Assembly: GCA_025351615.1 (NCBI GenBank)
Contig: JANXVP010000544.1
Location: 1 to 16,695, forward strand
Direction: 5' to 3'
Length of the DNA: 16,695 nucleotides
Origin: Ramlibacter sp.
GTDB lineage: Bacteria > Pseudomonadota > Gammaproteobacteria > Burkholderiales > Burkholderiaceae_C
A program made the position numbers and the translations under genes. Numbering within the stretch: position 1 is the first letter of the stretch; every line of letters begins with the position of its first letter. Under the pieces are notes generated by a model that ran no database searches, had not been told where the DNA came from, and worked only from the letters and a program-made list of their open reading frames with translations. Positions 7,929-15,500 of the stretch are shown in pieces.

Positions 7929-8798
7929 ATGCTGGCTTCCACTTCGCTTTCACATCTGCGCCGCCTGCTGATTGCCGCTGCCGTCCTGGCCTGCGGCGGG
8001 ATGGTCCAGGCGCAACAGGTCTTTCGGATCACGGCGATTCCCGATGAATCGCCGACCGAGCTGGCGCGCAAGGCCGAGCCGCTGGTGAAGTATCTCGAGC
8101 GAAAGCTGGAGATGAAGGTGGAGTTCACGCCCGTGACCGATTACGCCGCCGCCGTCGAGACACTCGCCAACAAGCAGATCGACATGGCCTGGTTCGGGGG
8201 CTTCACCTTCGTGCAGGCGCAGCAGCGCTCGGGTGGCAAGGTCATCCCGCTGGTGCAGCGCGAAGAGGACGAGAAGTTCCGCTCGGTGTTCATCACGACC
8301 GAGCCGGCGATCAGGTCGCTGGCCGACCTCAAGGGCAAGACGCTCAGTTTCGGTTCGCAGTCCAGTACATCCGGCCACCTGATGCCCCGCAGTTACCTGC
8401 TGGCTGCAGGCATCGATCCGGACCGCGATCTGAGGCGGGTCGCCTATTCGGGCGCGCACGACGCCACCGTGGCGGCCGTCGCATCCGGCAAGGTGGATGC
8501 CGGCGCCCTCAACATTTCGGTCTGGGACAAGCTGGTCGCTGACAAGAAGGTCGACCCGTCGAAGGTGCGCGTTTTCTATACGACGCCGACCTACTTCGAC
8601 TACAACTGGACCGTCCACGCCGACATGCCGGCGCCGTTGCGCGACAAGCTGACGCGGGCAATGCTGGACCTCAGCCCCGCCACTGCCGAGGGCAAGCAGG
8701 TTCTGGAACTGCAGCGCGCCACGCGCTTCATCCCGACCAAGGCCGAGAACTACAAGGGCATCGAAACCGCCGCCCGCAGTGCGGGATTGCTCAAGTGA
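7929..8798 (+). CDS. Putative selenium-oxyanion (selenate-type) ABC transporter substrate-binding protein, PhnD-like
   Basis: A 289-residue periplasmic binding protein of the PhnD/PtxB/HtxB superfamily with a Sec signal peptide ending at MVQA-QQ. The mature part begins FRITAIPDESPTELARK, then has FTPVTDYAAAVETLANKQID and MAWFGGFTFVQA. An oxyanion-binding segment SSTSGHLMP follows, with S146, T147, S148 and G149 at the expected ligand loop. From memory this closely resembles the subfamily that NCBI names putative selenate ABC transporter periplasmic binding protein (TIGR04553), often found beside selD; this needs a profile search. The start has a good GAAGGA 5 bases upstream. The gene follows senA by 51 bases and leads the transporter operon. 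No C-P lyase or phosphite genes are near, which argues against phosphonate. The exact ligand (selenate, selenite or another oxyanion) is inferred, not shown. Confidence 0.85.
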   Translation: MLASTSLSHLRRLLIAAAVLACGGMVQAQQVFRITAIPDESPTELARKAEPLVKYLERKLEMKVEFTPVTDYAAAVETLANKQIDMAWFGGFTFVQAQQRSGGKVIPLVQREEDEKFRSVFITTEPAIRSLADLKGKTLSFGSQSSTSGHLMPRSYLLAAGIDPDRDLRRVAYSGAHDATVAAVASGKVDAGALNISVWDKLVADKKVDPSKVRVFYTTPTYFDYNWTVHADMPAPLRDKLTRAMLDLSPATAEGKQVLELQRATRFIPTKAENYKGIETAARSAGLLK

Positions 8799-8832
8799 GC
8801 TCGCTGGTGGCATCTGAAGGGCGTCGGCTGCG

Positions 8833-9666
8833 GTGAAACTGCTGCTCGAAGGCCTGTCGGCACGGCATGCGGCCGCGCGTGCCGGAACGGCCTTGGCGCT
8901 GACAGAGTTCGACCTCGAAGTGAGGTCGGGAGAGCAAATTGCCGTCATCGGTCCGTCGGGCGCGGGCAAGACGACGCTGCTTCATGTGCTGGCCTGCGCG
9001 ATCCAGCCCAGCTCGGGGCGGCTGGAGATCGATGGGCGCGAACCTTGGAAACTGCCCAGGCGCGAACTGCAGCGGCTGCGCGGCACGCTCTTTCTCGCGC
9101 CCCAGGTGCCTCCCTTGCCGCCCCGGCAACGCGTCGTGACGGCGGTGCTCGCCGGCCGCTTGCCGAGGATCAGCCTGGCCCATAGTTTGCGCAGCCTGTT
9201 TTATCCCACCGGCATCGCCCAGGCCGACGCTGCGCTGGCCCGTTTCGACGTCAGCGACAAGTTGTTCGCGCGTGTCGATCGGCTTTCCGGTGGTGAGCGC
9301 CAGAGGGTTGCCCTGGCCCGTGCCCTGGTGGCGCAGCCGCAGCTGCTGCTGGTGGACGAACCGCTATCGGCGCTCGACCCGACACGTGCCGCCCAGGCGA
9401 TGACCGCGCTCACAGAGGCGGCGCGGGACAGCGGCGCGACGCTGGTCACGACAATGCACGATGTGCCGATGGCACTGGCGAGCTTTCCGCGCATTCTCGG
9501 GCTTCGCAGCGGCCATCTGGTGTTCGATCTGCCGGCCAGCGCTGTCACGCCGCAGCGGCTGCAGGCGCTCTATGCCCAGCATCTCGAAGAACTCCAGGGC
9601 GGCGTCCCAGCGCATGACGAGCGACCTTCCGCGACCTCTGCGCCGGTCGCAATGAACTGCCGCTGA
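8833..9666 (+). CDS. ABC transporter ATP-binding protein (PhnC-like) of the selenium locus
   Basis: A 277-residue ABC ATPase that powers the adjacent permeases at the inner face of the membrane. The Walker A is GPSGAGKTT (residues 40-48), the signature LSGGERQ (151-157), Walker B LLLVDEP with D175 and E176, and the switch histidine is in TTMHDVPMAL. All catalytic elements are present. The start is GTG, preceded by GAAGGG 11 bases upstream, a rather long spacing. The gene lies 34 bases after the binding-protein gene and 4 bases before the first permease, so it belongs to the same operon. By similarity it is of the phosphonate/phosphite importer type. The substrate is inferred from its partners. 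Confidence 0.93.
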   Translation: MKLLLEGLSARHAAARAGTALALTEFDLEVRSGEQIAVIGPSGAGKTTLLHVLACAIQPSSGRLEIDGREPWKLPRRELQRLRGTLFLAPQVPPLPPRQRVVTAVLAGRLPRISLAHSLRSLFYPTGIAQADAALARFDVSDKLFARVDRLSGGERQRVALARALVAQPQLLLVDEPLSALDPTRAAQAMTALTEAARDSGATLVTTMHDVPMALASFPRILGLRSGHLVFDLPASAVTPQRLQALYAQHLEELQGGVPAHDERPSATSAPVAMNCR

Positions 9667-9670
9667 AGCG

Positions 9671-10510
9671 ATGGCCGGCGCTGCGTCCGTTTCCGCGATC
9701 GGGCTGCGCGACCCAGCCTGGGCCCGCCGCGTTTTCTGGCTGCTGGCAGCGGCAGTCGTCTTGTGGCCATTGCTGGTGCTCGCCGAGTTCAAGCCGTGGA
9801 TCCTGGTGTCGCCGGAGAGCCTGAAGCCGACACTGCGCTTTCTGGCCGACTTCTTTCCGCCGCGCGTCGATGCCGGCTTCCTTGTGCTGGTTGCGAGGGA
9901 AACCTGGCGCACGGTCGCCATCGCGACGGCAGGGCTCGCGCTGGCGATCCTGGTTGCGATTCCGATGGCACTGCTTTCGGTTCGTGTCCTGTCCGTGTCC
10001 GCCTTGGGCGGTCGCATGGCGACCCTGCCTGCGCTGATGCGCGTTGTGGTGCGCGGCGTGCTCGTTGTGCTGCGCAGCGTGCCCGAGTTGATCTGGGCCC
10101 TGGTGTTCGTGCGGGTCGTGGGTCTGGGTCCCACGTCCGGCGTCCTGGCGATCGCGCTCACGTACGGGGGCATGCTGGGCAAGGTTTACGCCGAGATCCT
10201 CGAAAGCGGGGAAACGCACGCGACGACTTCGCTGCTGCGAAACGGCGCCGCCCGCATCCAGGCTTTTTTCTACGGCCTGCTGCCGACCGACGCGGCGGAA
10301 CTCACCAGCTATACGGTGTACCGGTGGGAATGCGCGATCCGCTCGTCGGCCGTGCTGGGGTTCGTGGGCGCGGGCGGACTCGGCCAGCAGATCGACGCGT
10401 CGATGAAAATGTTCAACGGCGGCGAAGTCAGCACCATGCTGCTGGTGTTCGTGGCGCTCGTGGCGTTGACGGATCGCCTCAGCGCGTGGTTGCGCAGTGC
10501 CTTGGGCTGA
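9671..10510 (+). CDS. ABC transporter permease 1 (PhnE-like) of the selenium locus
   Basis: A 279-residue integral membrane protein of the binding-protein-dependent permease family, with about six hydrophobic helices starting at VFWLLAAAVVLWPLLVL. The PhnE-type features are LRSVPELIWALVF in the middle and the C-terminal YRWECAIRSSAVLGFVGAGG. The cytoplasmic coupling region that contacts the ATPase is the loop around GGMLGKVYAEILES. The ATG is 4 bases after the ATPase stop without a clear ribosome binding site, suggesting translational coupling. It is paralogous to the next gene; the two probably form a heterodimeric channel. Confidence 0.92.
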   Translation: MAGAASVSAIGLRDPAWARRVFWLLAAAVVLWPLLVLAEFKPWILVSPESLKPTLRFLADFFPPRVDAGFLVLVARETWRTVAIATAGLALAILVAIPMALLSVRVLSVSALGGRMATLPALMRVVVRGVLVVLRSVPELIWALVFVRVVGLGPTSGVLAIALTYGGMLGKVYAEILESGETHATTSLLRNGAARIQAFFYGLLPTDAAELTSYTVYRWECAIRSSAVLGFVGAGGLGQQIDASMKMFNGGEVSTMLLVFVALVALTDRLSAWLRSALG

Positions 10511-10512
10511 TC

Positions 10513-11349
10513 ATGACAACAGAACGTCCACCCGCCGCCGCCAACGACGTCTATCGTCTGCCGCCGCCGCTGTTCGATGCACGCTGCCGGGCGTGTTGGT
10601 TCCTGCTGGCACTGGCCGTGCTGGTGGCCGTGAGTTTCTGGTCGCTGGACCTGCAGTGGGGACGCTTCTTTTCAGCCGATGCAGTGGCGCGGATGGGGCG
10701 CTTCCTGGTGGAGCTGCTCACGCCAAGCATGGACATCCGGTTTCTGACCAAACTGCTGCCGGCGACCCTGGAGACGCTGGCGATGTCGGTCGTTGGCACG
10801 CTGCTGGCCGCCGTTTTCGGGCTGCTGCTGGCGCTGCCCGCAAGCAGGACCTACGTGGGGGAGCGCGCTGTCTGGCGCGCACCGACCCGCCTGTTGCTCA
10901 ACGTGCTGCGCAGTGTGCCGGAATTGATGTGGGCGGTGTTGCTGCTCATCGCCGCCGGCCTGGGGCCGTTCGCGGGCACGCTGGCGCTGGCAATCCACAC
11001 CACCGGTGTGCTGGGCCGCTTGTTTGCCGAGGCCATCGAGAACGCACCCGAAGGCCCCGGCTTCGCGCTGCGCCTGCGCGGCGTCGGTGAGGGCCGGGTG
11101 TTTCTGTACGCAGGCCTGCCGCAAGTGCTGCCGCAACTTCTGAGCTACACGCTGTACCGGTGGGAGAACAACATCCGGGCCGCCGCCATCCTCGGCGTGG
11201 TCGGCGCCGGCGGCCTGGGCCAGATGCTGGCCTTTCACCTCGGGCTGTTCCAGATGGCCGAAACCAGCTCGGTGCTGGCTGCGATGCTGGTGCTGGTGGC
11301 GCTGGTGGACGCGATCAGCTTTGGCGCCCGGCGCTTGATGGCACGTTGA
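10513..11349 (+). CDS. ABC transporter permease 2 (PhnE-like) of the selenium locus
   Basis: A 278-residue permease with the same PhnE-type signatures as the preceding gene: LRSVPELMWAVLLLIAAGLG and the C-terminal YRWENNIRAAAILGVVGAGG. About six membrane helices are visible after a polar N-terminus of about 28 residues. ATG 10513 lies two bases after the stop of permease 1, so the pair is tightly coupled. The reading frame stays open far upstream inside permease 1, but that extension is a shadow; the first membrane helix follows soon after MTTERPPAAAND. This is the last gene of the senA-transporter operon and converges on ftsY with 36 bases between stops, where no good terminator is seen. Confidence 0.92.
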   Translation: MTTERPPAAANDVYRLPPPLFDARCRACWFLLALAVLVAVSFWSLDLQWGRFFSADAVARMGRFLVELLTPSMDIRFLTKLLPATLETLAMSVVGTLLAAVFGLLLALPASRTYVGERAVWRAPTRLLLNVLRSVPELMWAVLLLIAAGLGPFAGTLALAIHTTGVLGRLFAEAIENAPEGPGFALRLRGVGEGRVFLYAGLPQVLPQLLSYTLYRWENNIRAAAILGVVGAGGLGQMLAFHLGLFQMAETSSVLAAMLVLVALVDAISFGARRLMAR

Positions 11350-11385
11350 TCCGGGTGGCTGGCGCGGACCTGCGACTCCCGGGTG

Positions 11386-12486
11386 CTACGCCAGCAGCGC
11401 CAGCGCAAACTCCCGGGCGCTGAAGGTTTCCAGGTCGTCGAGCTGTTCACCGACGCCGATGAAGTACACCGGCACCGGCTTTTCCTGCGCGATCGCCGCC
11501 AACACGCCGCCTTTGGCTGTGCCATCGAGCTTGGTGACGATGAGCCCGGTCAGCTGGAGCGCGTCGTCGAAAGCTCTCACCTGGCTCAGCGCGTTCTGGC
11601 CGGTATTGCCATCGATGACGAGGATCACTTCATGCGGCGCCGTCGGATCGGCCTTCTGCACCACCCGGCGGATTTTCTTCAGTTCCTCCATCAGGTGCAC
11701 CTGCGTGGGCAGGCGGCCGGCCGTATCGACCAGCACGACGTCCTTGTGCCGGGCCCTGCCCGCGGTGACCGCGTCGAAGCTCACGGCGGCCGGGTCGCCG
11801 CCTTCCTGGCTGACGATCTCCACTGTATTGCGATCGGCCCAGATCGCCAGCTGCTCGCGGGCCGCGGCGCGAAACGTGTCTGCCGCCGCCAGCAGCACCG
11901 AAGCGCCTTCGTTCGCGAGGTGTTTGGTGAGCTTGCCGATCGACGTGGTCTTGCCGGCCCCGTTGACGCCTGCGACCATGATGACAGTCGGCTTGAATTC
12001 GCCGATCACGAGCGGCTTTTCCAGCGGCCTGAGCAACTCGGTCAGGGACGCGATCAGGATGTTCTTGACCTGCACCGGCCGCGTCGCGCCGCTGGCGGCC
12101 ACCCGCCGCTTCACGTCCGCCAGCAGGAACCCTGTCGCCTTGACGCCGGTATCGGCCAGCAGCAGCGCACTCTCCAGTTCCTCGTAGAGATGGTCGTCGA
12201 TCTGTGCGCCGGTAAAGACTTGCGCGATGTTGCTGCTGGTCTTGCGCAAGCCGGAGCTGAGCTTGTCCATCCAGCCCTGGCGCTCGGGCGCCACCGGGGC
12301 GGGCACCGGGATCTCCATCGGGGTGACCAGGGCCGTCCCGATCAGGCTGCCGCTGCCGGCCGGGAAGGATCTGGCCGGGGCGGGGCCTGCTGCGGCAGCA
12401 GGTACAGGAGCCGCTGTCGCGACTGGAAGTCCGTTCAGTGGCGCCACTGGCGGGACGGGAGGCTTTTTCCTGAAGAAACTGAACAT
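11386..12486 (-). CDS. ftsY: Signal recognition particle receptor FtsY
   Basis: A 366-residue SRP-GTPase that docks the SRP-ribosome complex at the Sec translocon on the cytoplasmic side of the membrane. The N-terminus MFSFFRKKPP is followed by a Pro/Ala-rich linker (to about residue 70), shorter than the acidic A domain of E. coli. Then come the N domain and the GTPase domain: G1 GVNGAGKTT (173-181), the SRP insertion DTFRAAAREQL, G3 DTAGR (254-258), G4 TKLDG (318-322) and a C-terminal YFIGVGEQLDDLETF. All motifs are intact. ATG 12486 is chosen because MFSFFRKK is the usual FtsY start; an in-frame GTG at 12507 would add seven residues. No convincing Shine-Dalgarno is present. It is divergent from the M16 peptidase gene across a short palindromic region. 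Confidence 0.97.
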   Translation of the reverse strand: MFSFFRKKPPVPPVAPLNGLPVATAAPVPAAAAGPAPARSFPAGSGSLIGTALVTPMEIPVPAPVAPERQGWMDKLSSGLRKTSSNIAQVFTGAQIDDHLYEELESALLLADTGVKATGFLLADVKRRVAASGATRPVQVKNILIASLTELLRPLEKPLVIGEFKPTVIMVAGVNGAGKTTSIGKLTKHLANEGASVLLAAADTFRAAAREQLAIWADRNTVEIVSQEGGDPAAVSFDAVTAGRARHKDVVLVDTAGRLPTQVHLMEELKKIRRVVQKADPTAPHEVILVIDGNTGQNALSQVRAFDDALQLTGLIVTKLDGTAKGGVLAAIAQEKPVPVYFIGVGEQLDDLETFSAREFALALLA

Positions 12487-12498
12487 TGCGGGACTTTT

Positions 12499-12516
12499 TA
12501 GAATCACATGATTCTA
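12499..12516. promoter_or_regulatory. 18-bp palindrome with two opposed TAGAAT boxes between ftsY and the M16 gene
   Basis: TAGAATCA-CA-TGATTCTA forms 8-bp inverted arms around a 2-base centre in the divergent start region. Each end reads TAGAAT in its own direction, a 5 of 6 match to the -10 consensus, facing the M16 gene (+) and ftsY (-). No good -35 box was found on either side. It could be a pair of back-to-back -10 elements, an operator, or both. Confidence 0.4.
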
Positions 12517-13922
12517 TGAAACACCTCCCGCCGCGTTTACGCGCCTTGTTCCTCGGCTTTGCGGTCGCCCTGGGCTTTCTTTCCCCCGCCTCGGCCCAGA
12601 GCCCGCCCAAGGCCCTGCAATTTACCTTGGCCAACGGAATGACGCTGATCGTCAAGCCCGACCGCCGCGCTCCCACGGCTGTCCACATGGTGTGGGTTCG
12701 TGTCGGGGCAATGGATGAGGTCGACGGGACGACCGGCGTCGCCCACCTGCTCGAACACATGATGTTCAAGGGCACGCCCACGGTGCCGCCGGGCGAGTTT
12801 TCGCGCCTGGTTGCCGCGCTTGGTGGGCTCGAGAACGCATTCACCGGCAAGGACTACACCGGGTTCTACCAGCAGATTCCGGCCAACCGGCTGGAAAACG
12901 TCATGAAGCTGGAGTCCGACCGTTTCGCCAACAACCAGTGGCCAGAGGACGAATTCAAACGCGAACTCGAGGTCGTGAAGGAAGAGCGGCGGCTGCGGAC
13001 CGAAGACCAGCCGCGGGCGCTGTTCTGGGAGGCCTTGAGCGCTGAAGCCTTTGTCGCTTCGTCGTATCGGCGTCCGGTGGTCGGCTGGATGAGCGACCTC
13101 GAATCGATGACGCCGCAGGACGCGCGCGACTTTTTCAGGCGCTGGTACGTGCCTGCGAATGCGGCCATCGTGATCGCGGGCGACGTGGACCCGGTCGAGG
13201 TGAGGCGGCTTGCCGAGAAATACTACGGCAGCATCGCGCCTCGTCCCGTGCCCGCGCGCAAGCCGCGTGATGAGCCGGAGCAGGTGGGCCTGCGTCGCAT
13301 GGACTTCAAGGCGCCGGCCGACCAGTCCTATGTAGCGCTGGCTTTCAAGGTGCCGCGGCTCACTTCGTTCGAGTCGACGCCGGACAACGACGATGCGCTC
13401 GCCTTGACAGTGCTTTCGGCGGTGCTGGACGGCTACAGCGGCGCGCGGCTGGATCGCGCACTCACGCAGGGCGAGAACCGCGTCGCTGACAGTGCCGGCG
13501 CCGGCAACGGCTTGTCCGGGCGTGGCCCGCAGACGTTCACCCTGGACGGCGTTCCCGCGAAGGGCAGGACGCCCGAGCAGGTGGAGGCCGCTTTGCGTGC
13601 CGAGGTCGCACGGGTGGCGCAAGACGGCATCACCGAAACCGAATTGAACCGCGTCAAGACCCAGTGGGTCGCCAGCGCGGTCTATAAAAGGGATTCGGTG
13701 ATGAGCCAGGCCCGCGAGTTGGGCAGCAACTGGATCGAAGACCTTCCGCTGGACGCCGACGAACGCCTGATCGAGCGGCTGCGCGCTGTCACGGCTGCGC
13801 AAGTGCAGGCCGTGGCCGCCAGATACTTCGGTGACGACCAACTCACTGTGGGCATCCTGCGTCCTCAGCCCATCGACAAGAATCGCAAACCCCGCACGCC
13901 CCCCCCGGGCTCCCGCCACTAG
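12516..13922 (+). CDS. M16 family zinc metallopeptidase, exported (catalytic subunit)
   Basis: A 468-residue insulinase/mitochondrial-processing-peptidase-like protein with a Sec signal peptide (MKHLPPRLRALFLGFAVALG to SAQ), so it acts in the periplasm. The inverted zinc motif is H77-L-L-E80-H81 in GVAHLLEHMMFKGT, with the third ligand at E156 or E157 in VVKEERRLR, about 76 residues on as the family requires. An M16C-like second domain follows (ADQSYVALAFKVPRLTS). ATG 12516 is chosen because it begins the signal peptide; there is no Shine-Dalgarno and the ATG is only 11 bases after a TAGAAT box. The next gene, 13 bases later, is a second M16 protein without the zinc site. The pair is likely a heterodimer. 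The substrate is unknown. Confidence 0.95.
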   Translation: MKHLPPRLRALFLGFAVALGFLSPASAQSPPKALQFTLANGMTLIVKPDRRAPTAVHMVWVRVGAMDEVDGTTGVAHLLEHMMFKGTPTVPPGEFSRLVAALGGLENAFTGKDYTGFYQQIPANRLENVMKLESDRFANNQWPEDEFKRELEVVKEERRLRTEDQPRALFWEALSAEAFVASSYRRPVVGWMSDLESMTPQDARDFFRRWYVPANAAIVIAGDVDPVEVRRLAEKYYGSIAPRPVPARKPRDEPEQVGLRRMDFKAPADQSYVALAFKVPRLTSFESTPDNDDALALTVLSAVLDGYSGARLDRALTQGENRVADSAGAGNGLSGRGPQTFTLDGVPAKGRTPEQVEAALRAEVARVAQDGITETELNRVKTQWVASAVYKRDSVMSQARELGSNWIEDLPLDADERLIERLRAVTAAQVQAVAARYFGDDQLTVGILRPQPIDKNRKPRTPPPGSRH

Positions 13923-13935
13923 CCCGGAACAACAT

Positions 13936-15303
13936 ATGACTGCCATCAAGATTCTTGCGGCGCGCACGCTTGCAGCCTGCGCCATCGCCCTGCTGGGCTG
14001 CCAGGCTGCGCTTGCAGCAATTCCCATCCAGCAATGGGCCCTCGCCAATGGCGCCAGGGTCTGGCTCGCTGAAAGCCACGGCATCCCCATGGTGGATGTG
14101 CAGGTCGACTTCGATGCCGGCGGCCGGCGCGACCCCGCTGACAAGGCCGGTCTGGCCAGCGTCGCCGCGCACATGACCTCCAAGGGCGTCGCGGCCGGAG
14201 ATGCAGGACCTGCGCTGGACGAGAACCAGTTGAGCGAAGCCTGGGCCGACCTGGGCGGCAGCTTCGGCGGCGGCGCGAGTGCGGACCGGATGAGTTTCGT
14301 CATGCGCTCCCTCAGCTATCCCGACCTGCTGCCCAAGGCGGTGCAACTGGCTGCCCGCCAGCTGGGGGAGCCTTCATTTCCCGAAGCGATCTGGCTGCGT
14401 GAGCGCGAGCGCATGGCAGCGTCGATCCGCGAGGCCAACACCCGGCCGGCAACCATCGCCGGCCGGGCCTTCGCGCACGCCGTGTATGGCAGCCATCCCT
14501 ACGGCTTCGAAACCACCGAGGCGACGCTCGCACAGATCGGCGTGGCCGACATGCGCGACTTCTACCGGCGTTCGGTCGAATCCTGTCGCGCCAATGTGAG
14601 TCTCGTGGGCGACGTCACGCGGGCGCAGGCCGAGACCCTCGTCAGCAGCCTGCTGGCGCGGTTGCCACAGGGCGCGGGCGGCGCCTGCGGGCCGCTCCCC
14701 GCGGTGCAGGACGTTGCGCTGCTGGCTGCGCCGCGGGTGCATGAGATTGCGTTCCAGTCGGCCCAGGCCCATGTGCTGATCGGCCAGCCGGGGTACAAGC
14801 GATCCGATCCGGATTTTTTCCCTCTCACTGTGGGCAACTACATCCTCGGCGGCGGCGGGTTCGTGTCCCGCCTGACGCATGAGGTGCGTGAGAAGCGCGG
14901 CCTCTCTTACAGCGTCTACAGCCACTTCTCGCCCGGCCTGCATGCCGGCGCTTTCACCATCGGAATGCAGACCCGCCCGGACCAGACGGCCCAGGCGGTC
15001 CAGGTGTCGCGTGACGTGCTGGAGAATTTTGTCGGGCAAGGGCCGACGGAGGTGGAGCTCAAGGCGGCAAAGGACAACCTGGTCGGGGGCTTTGCGTTGC
15101 GGATCGACAGCAACCGCAAACTGCTGGACAACATTGCCAATATCGCCTGGAACGGCCTTTCGCTGGACTACCTGGACACCTGGACCCGGCAGGTCGAGCG
15201 GGTGACCGTGGCCGACGTCAAGGCCGCCTTCGCGCGCAAGCTGCAGCCAGGACGGATGGTGGTCGTCACCGTCGGTGCCGTCCCCGCGGCGCCGACGCAG
15301 TAA
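13936..15303 (+). CDS. M16 family peptidase-like protein, exported, zinc site lost (partner subunit)
   Basis: A 455-residue M16-family protein. At the position of the zinc motif it reads GLASVAAHMTSKGV instead of HXXEH, so it is not expected to bind catalytic zinc. The C-terminal half keeps the M16 substrate-binding segment LTHEVREKRGLSYSVYS, containing the family's conserved Arg/Tyr pair. The export signal ends near AALA-AIP; a possible lipobox (ALLG-C22) also occurs inside it, so a lipoprotein is an alternative. ATG 13936 has a weak GGAA upstream and starts the signal peptide; an in-frame longer start inside the first M16 gene is unlikely. This is the typical inactive partner of a two-gene M16 pair, like MPP-alpha with MPP-beta. 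A large perfect hairpin follows 18 bases after the stop. Confidence 0.94.
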   Translation: MTAIKILAARTLAACAIALLGCQAALAAIPIQQWALANGARVWLAESHGIPMVDVQVDFDAGGRRDPADKAGLASVAAHMTSKGVAAGDAGPALDENQLSEAWADLGGSFGGGASADRMSFVMRSLSYPDLLPKAVQLAARQLGEPSFPEAIWLRERERMAASIREANTRPATIAGRAFAHAVYGSHPYGFETTEATLAQIGVADMRDFYRRSVESCRANVSLVGDVTRAQAETLVSSLLARLPQGAGGACGPLPAVQDVALLAAPRVHEIAFQSAQAHVLIGQPGYKRSDPDFFPLTVGNYILGGGGFVSRLTHEVREKRGLSYSVYSHFSPGLHAGAFTIGMQTRPDQTAQAVQVSRDVLENFVGQGPTEVELKAAKDNLVGGFALRIDSNRKLLDNIANIAWNGLSLDYLDTWTRQVERVTVADVKAAFARKLQPGRMVVVTVGAVPAAPTQ

Positions 15304-15321
15304 GAAAATTGGTAAAAATCG

Positions 15322-15355
15322 GCCCTACCCCTGTCAAGTCTGACAGGGGTAGGGC
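15322..15355. terminator. Perfect 15-bp hairpin after the M16 pair
   Basis: GCCCTACCCCTGTCA and TGACAGGGGTAGGGC are exact reverse complements around a 4-base loop (AGTC). No T run follows directly on the plus strand; a TTTTCTTTTT stretch comes about 6 bases later (15362-15371). It may be a terminator or a 3'-stabilising structure for the M16 transcript. On the minus strand it is followed by CGATTTTT, so it could also act there. Confidence 0.7.
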
Positions 15356-15441
15356 TTGCGGTTTTCTTTTTCCGGGCAAGAATTGCCTCGCTCGGCTGTC
15401 ACGCAACCGGGGAGGAAGAGAGAGAAAGAGAAATTCAAAAG

Positions 15442-15474
15442 CGCGGTCCCGTGCCCCGGGACTGCGTTTTTTTT
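15442..15474 (+). terminator. Strong rho-independent terminator before rsmD
   Basis: CGCGGTCCCG pairs with CGGGACTGCG (ten pairs, one of them G-U) around a 5-base loop, followed directly by eight T residues. It ends 26 bases before the rsmD ATG, so rsmD must have its own promoter in the short remaining gap or depend on read-through. Confidence 0.9.
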
Positions 15475-15500
15475 ATGTGCGCACGCTTTAAGCTTGCGCC

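Noticed and set aside
12537..14303. Long open frame on the minus strand (588 codons) across the M16 genes.
   Set aside because: It is a shadow of two well-supported peptidase genes and shows no recognisable protein features.
15309..15491. A 60-codon open frame between the M16 genes and rsmD.
   Set aside because: It runs through both hairpins, has no ribosome binding site and a very basic, low-information product.
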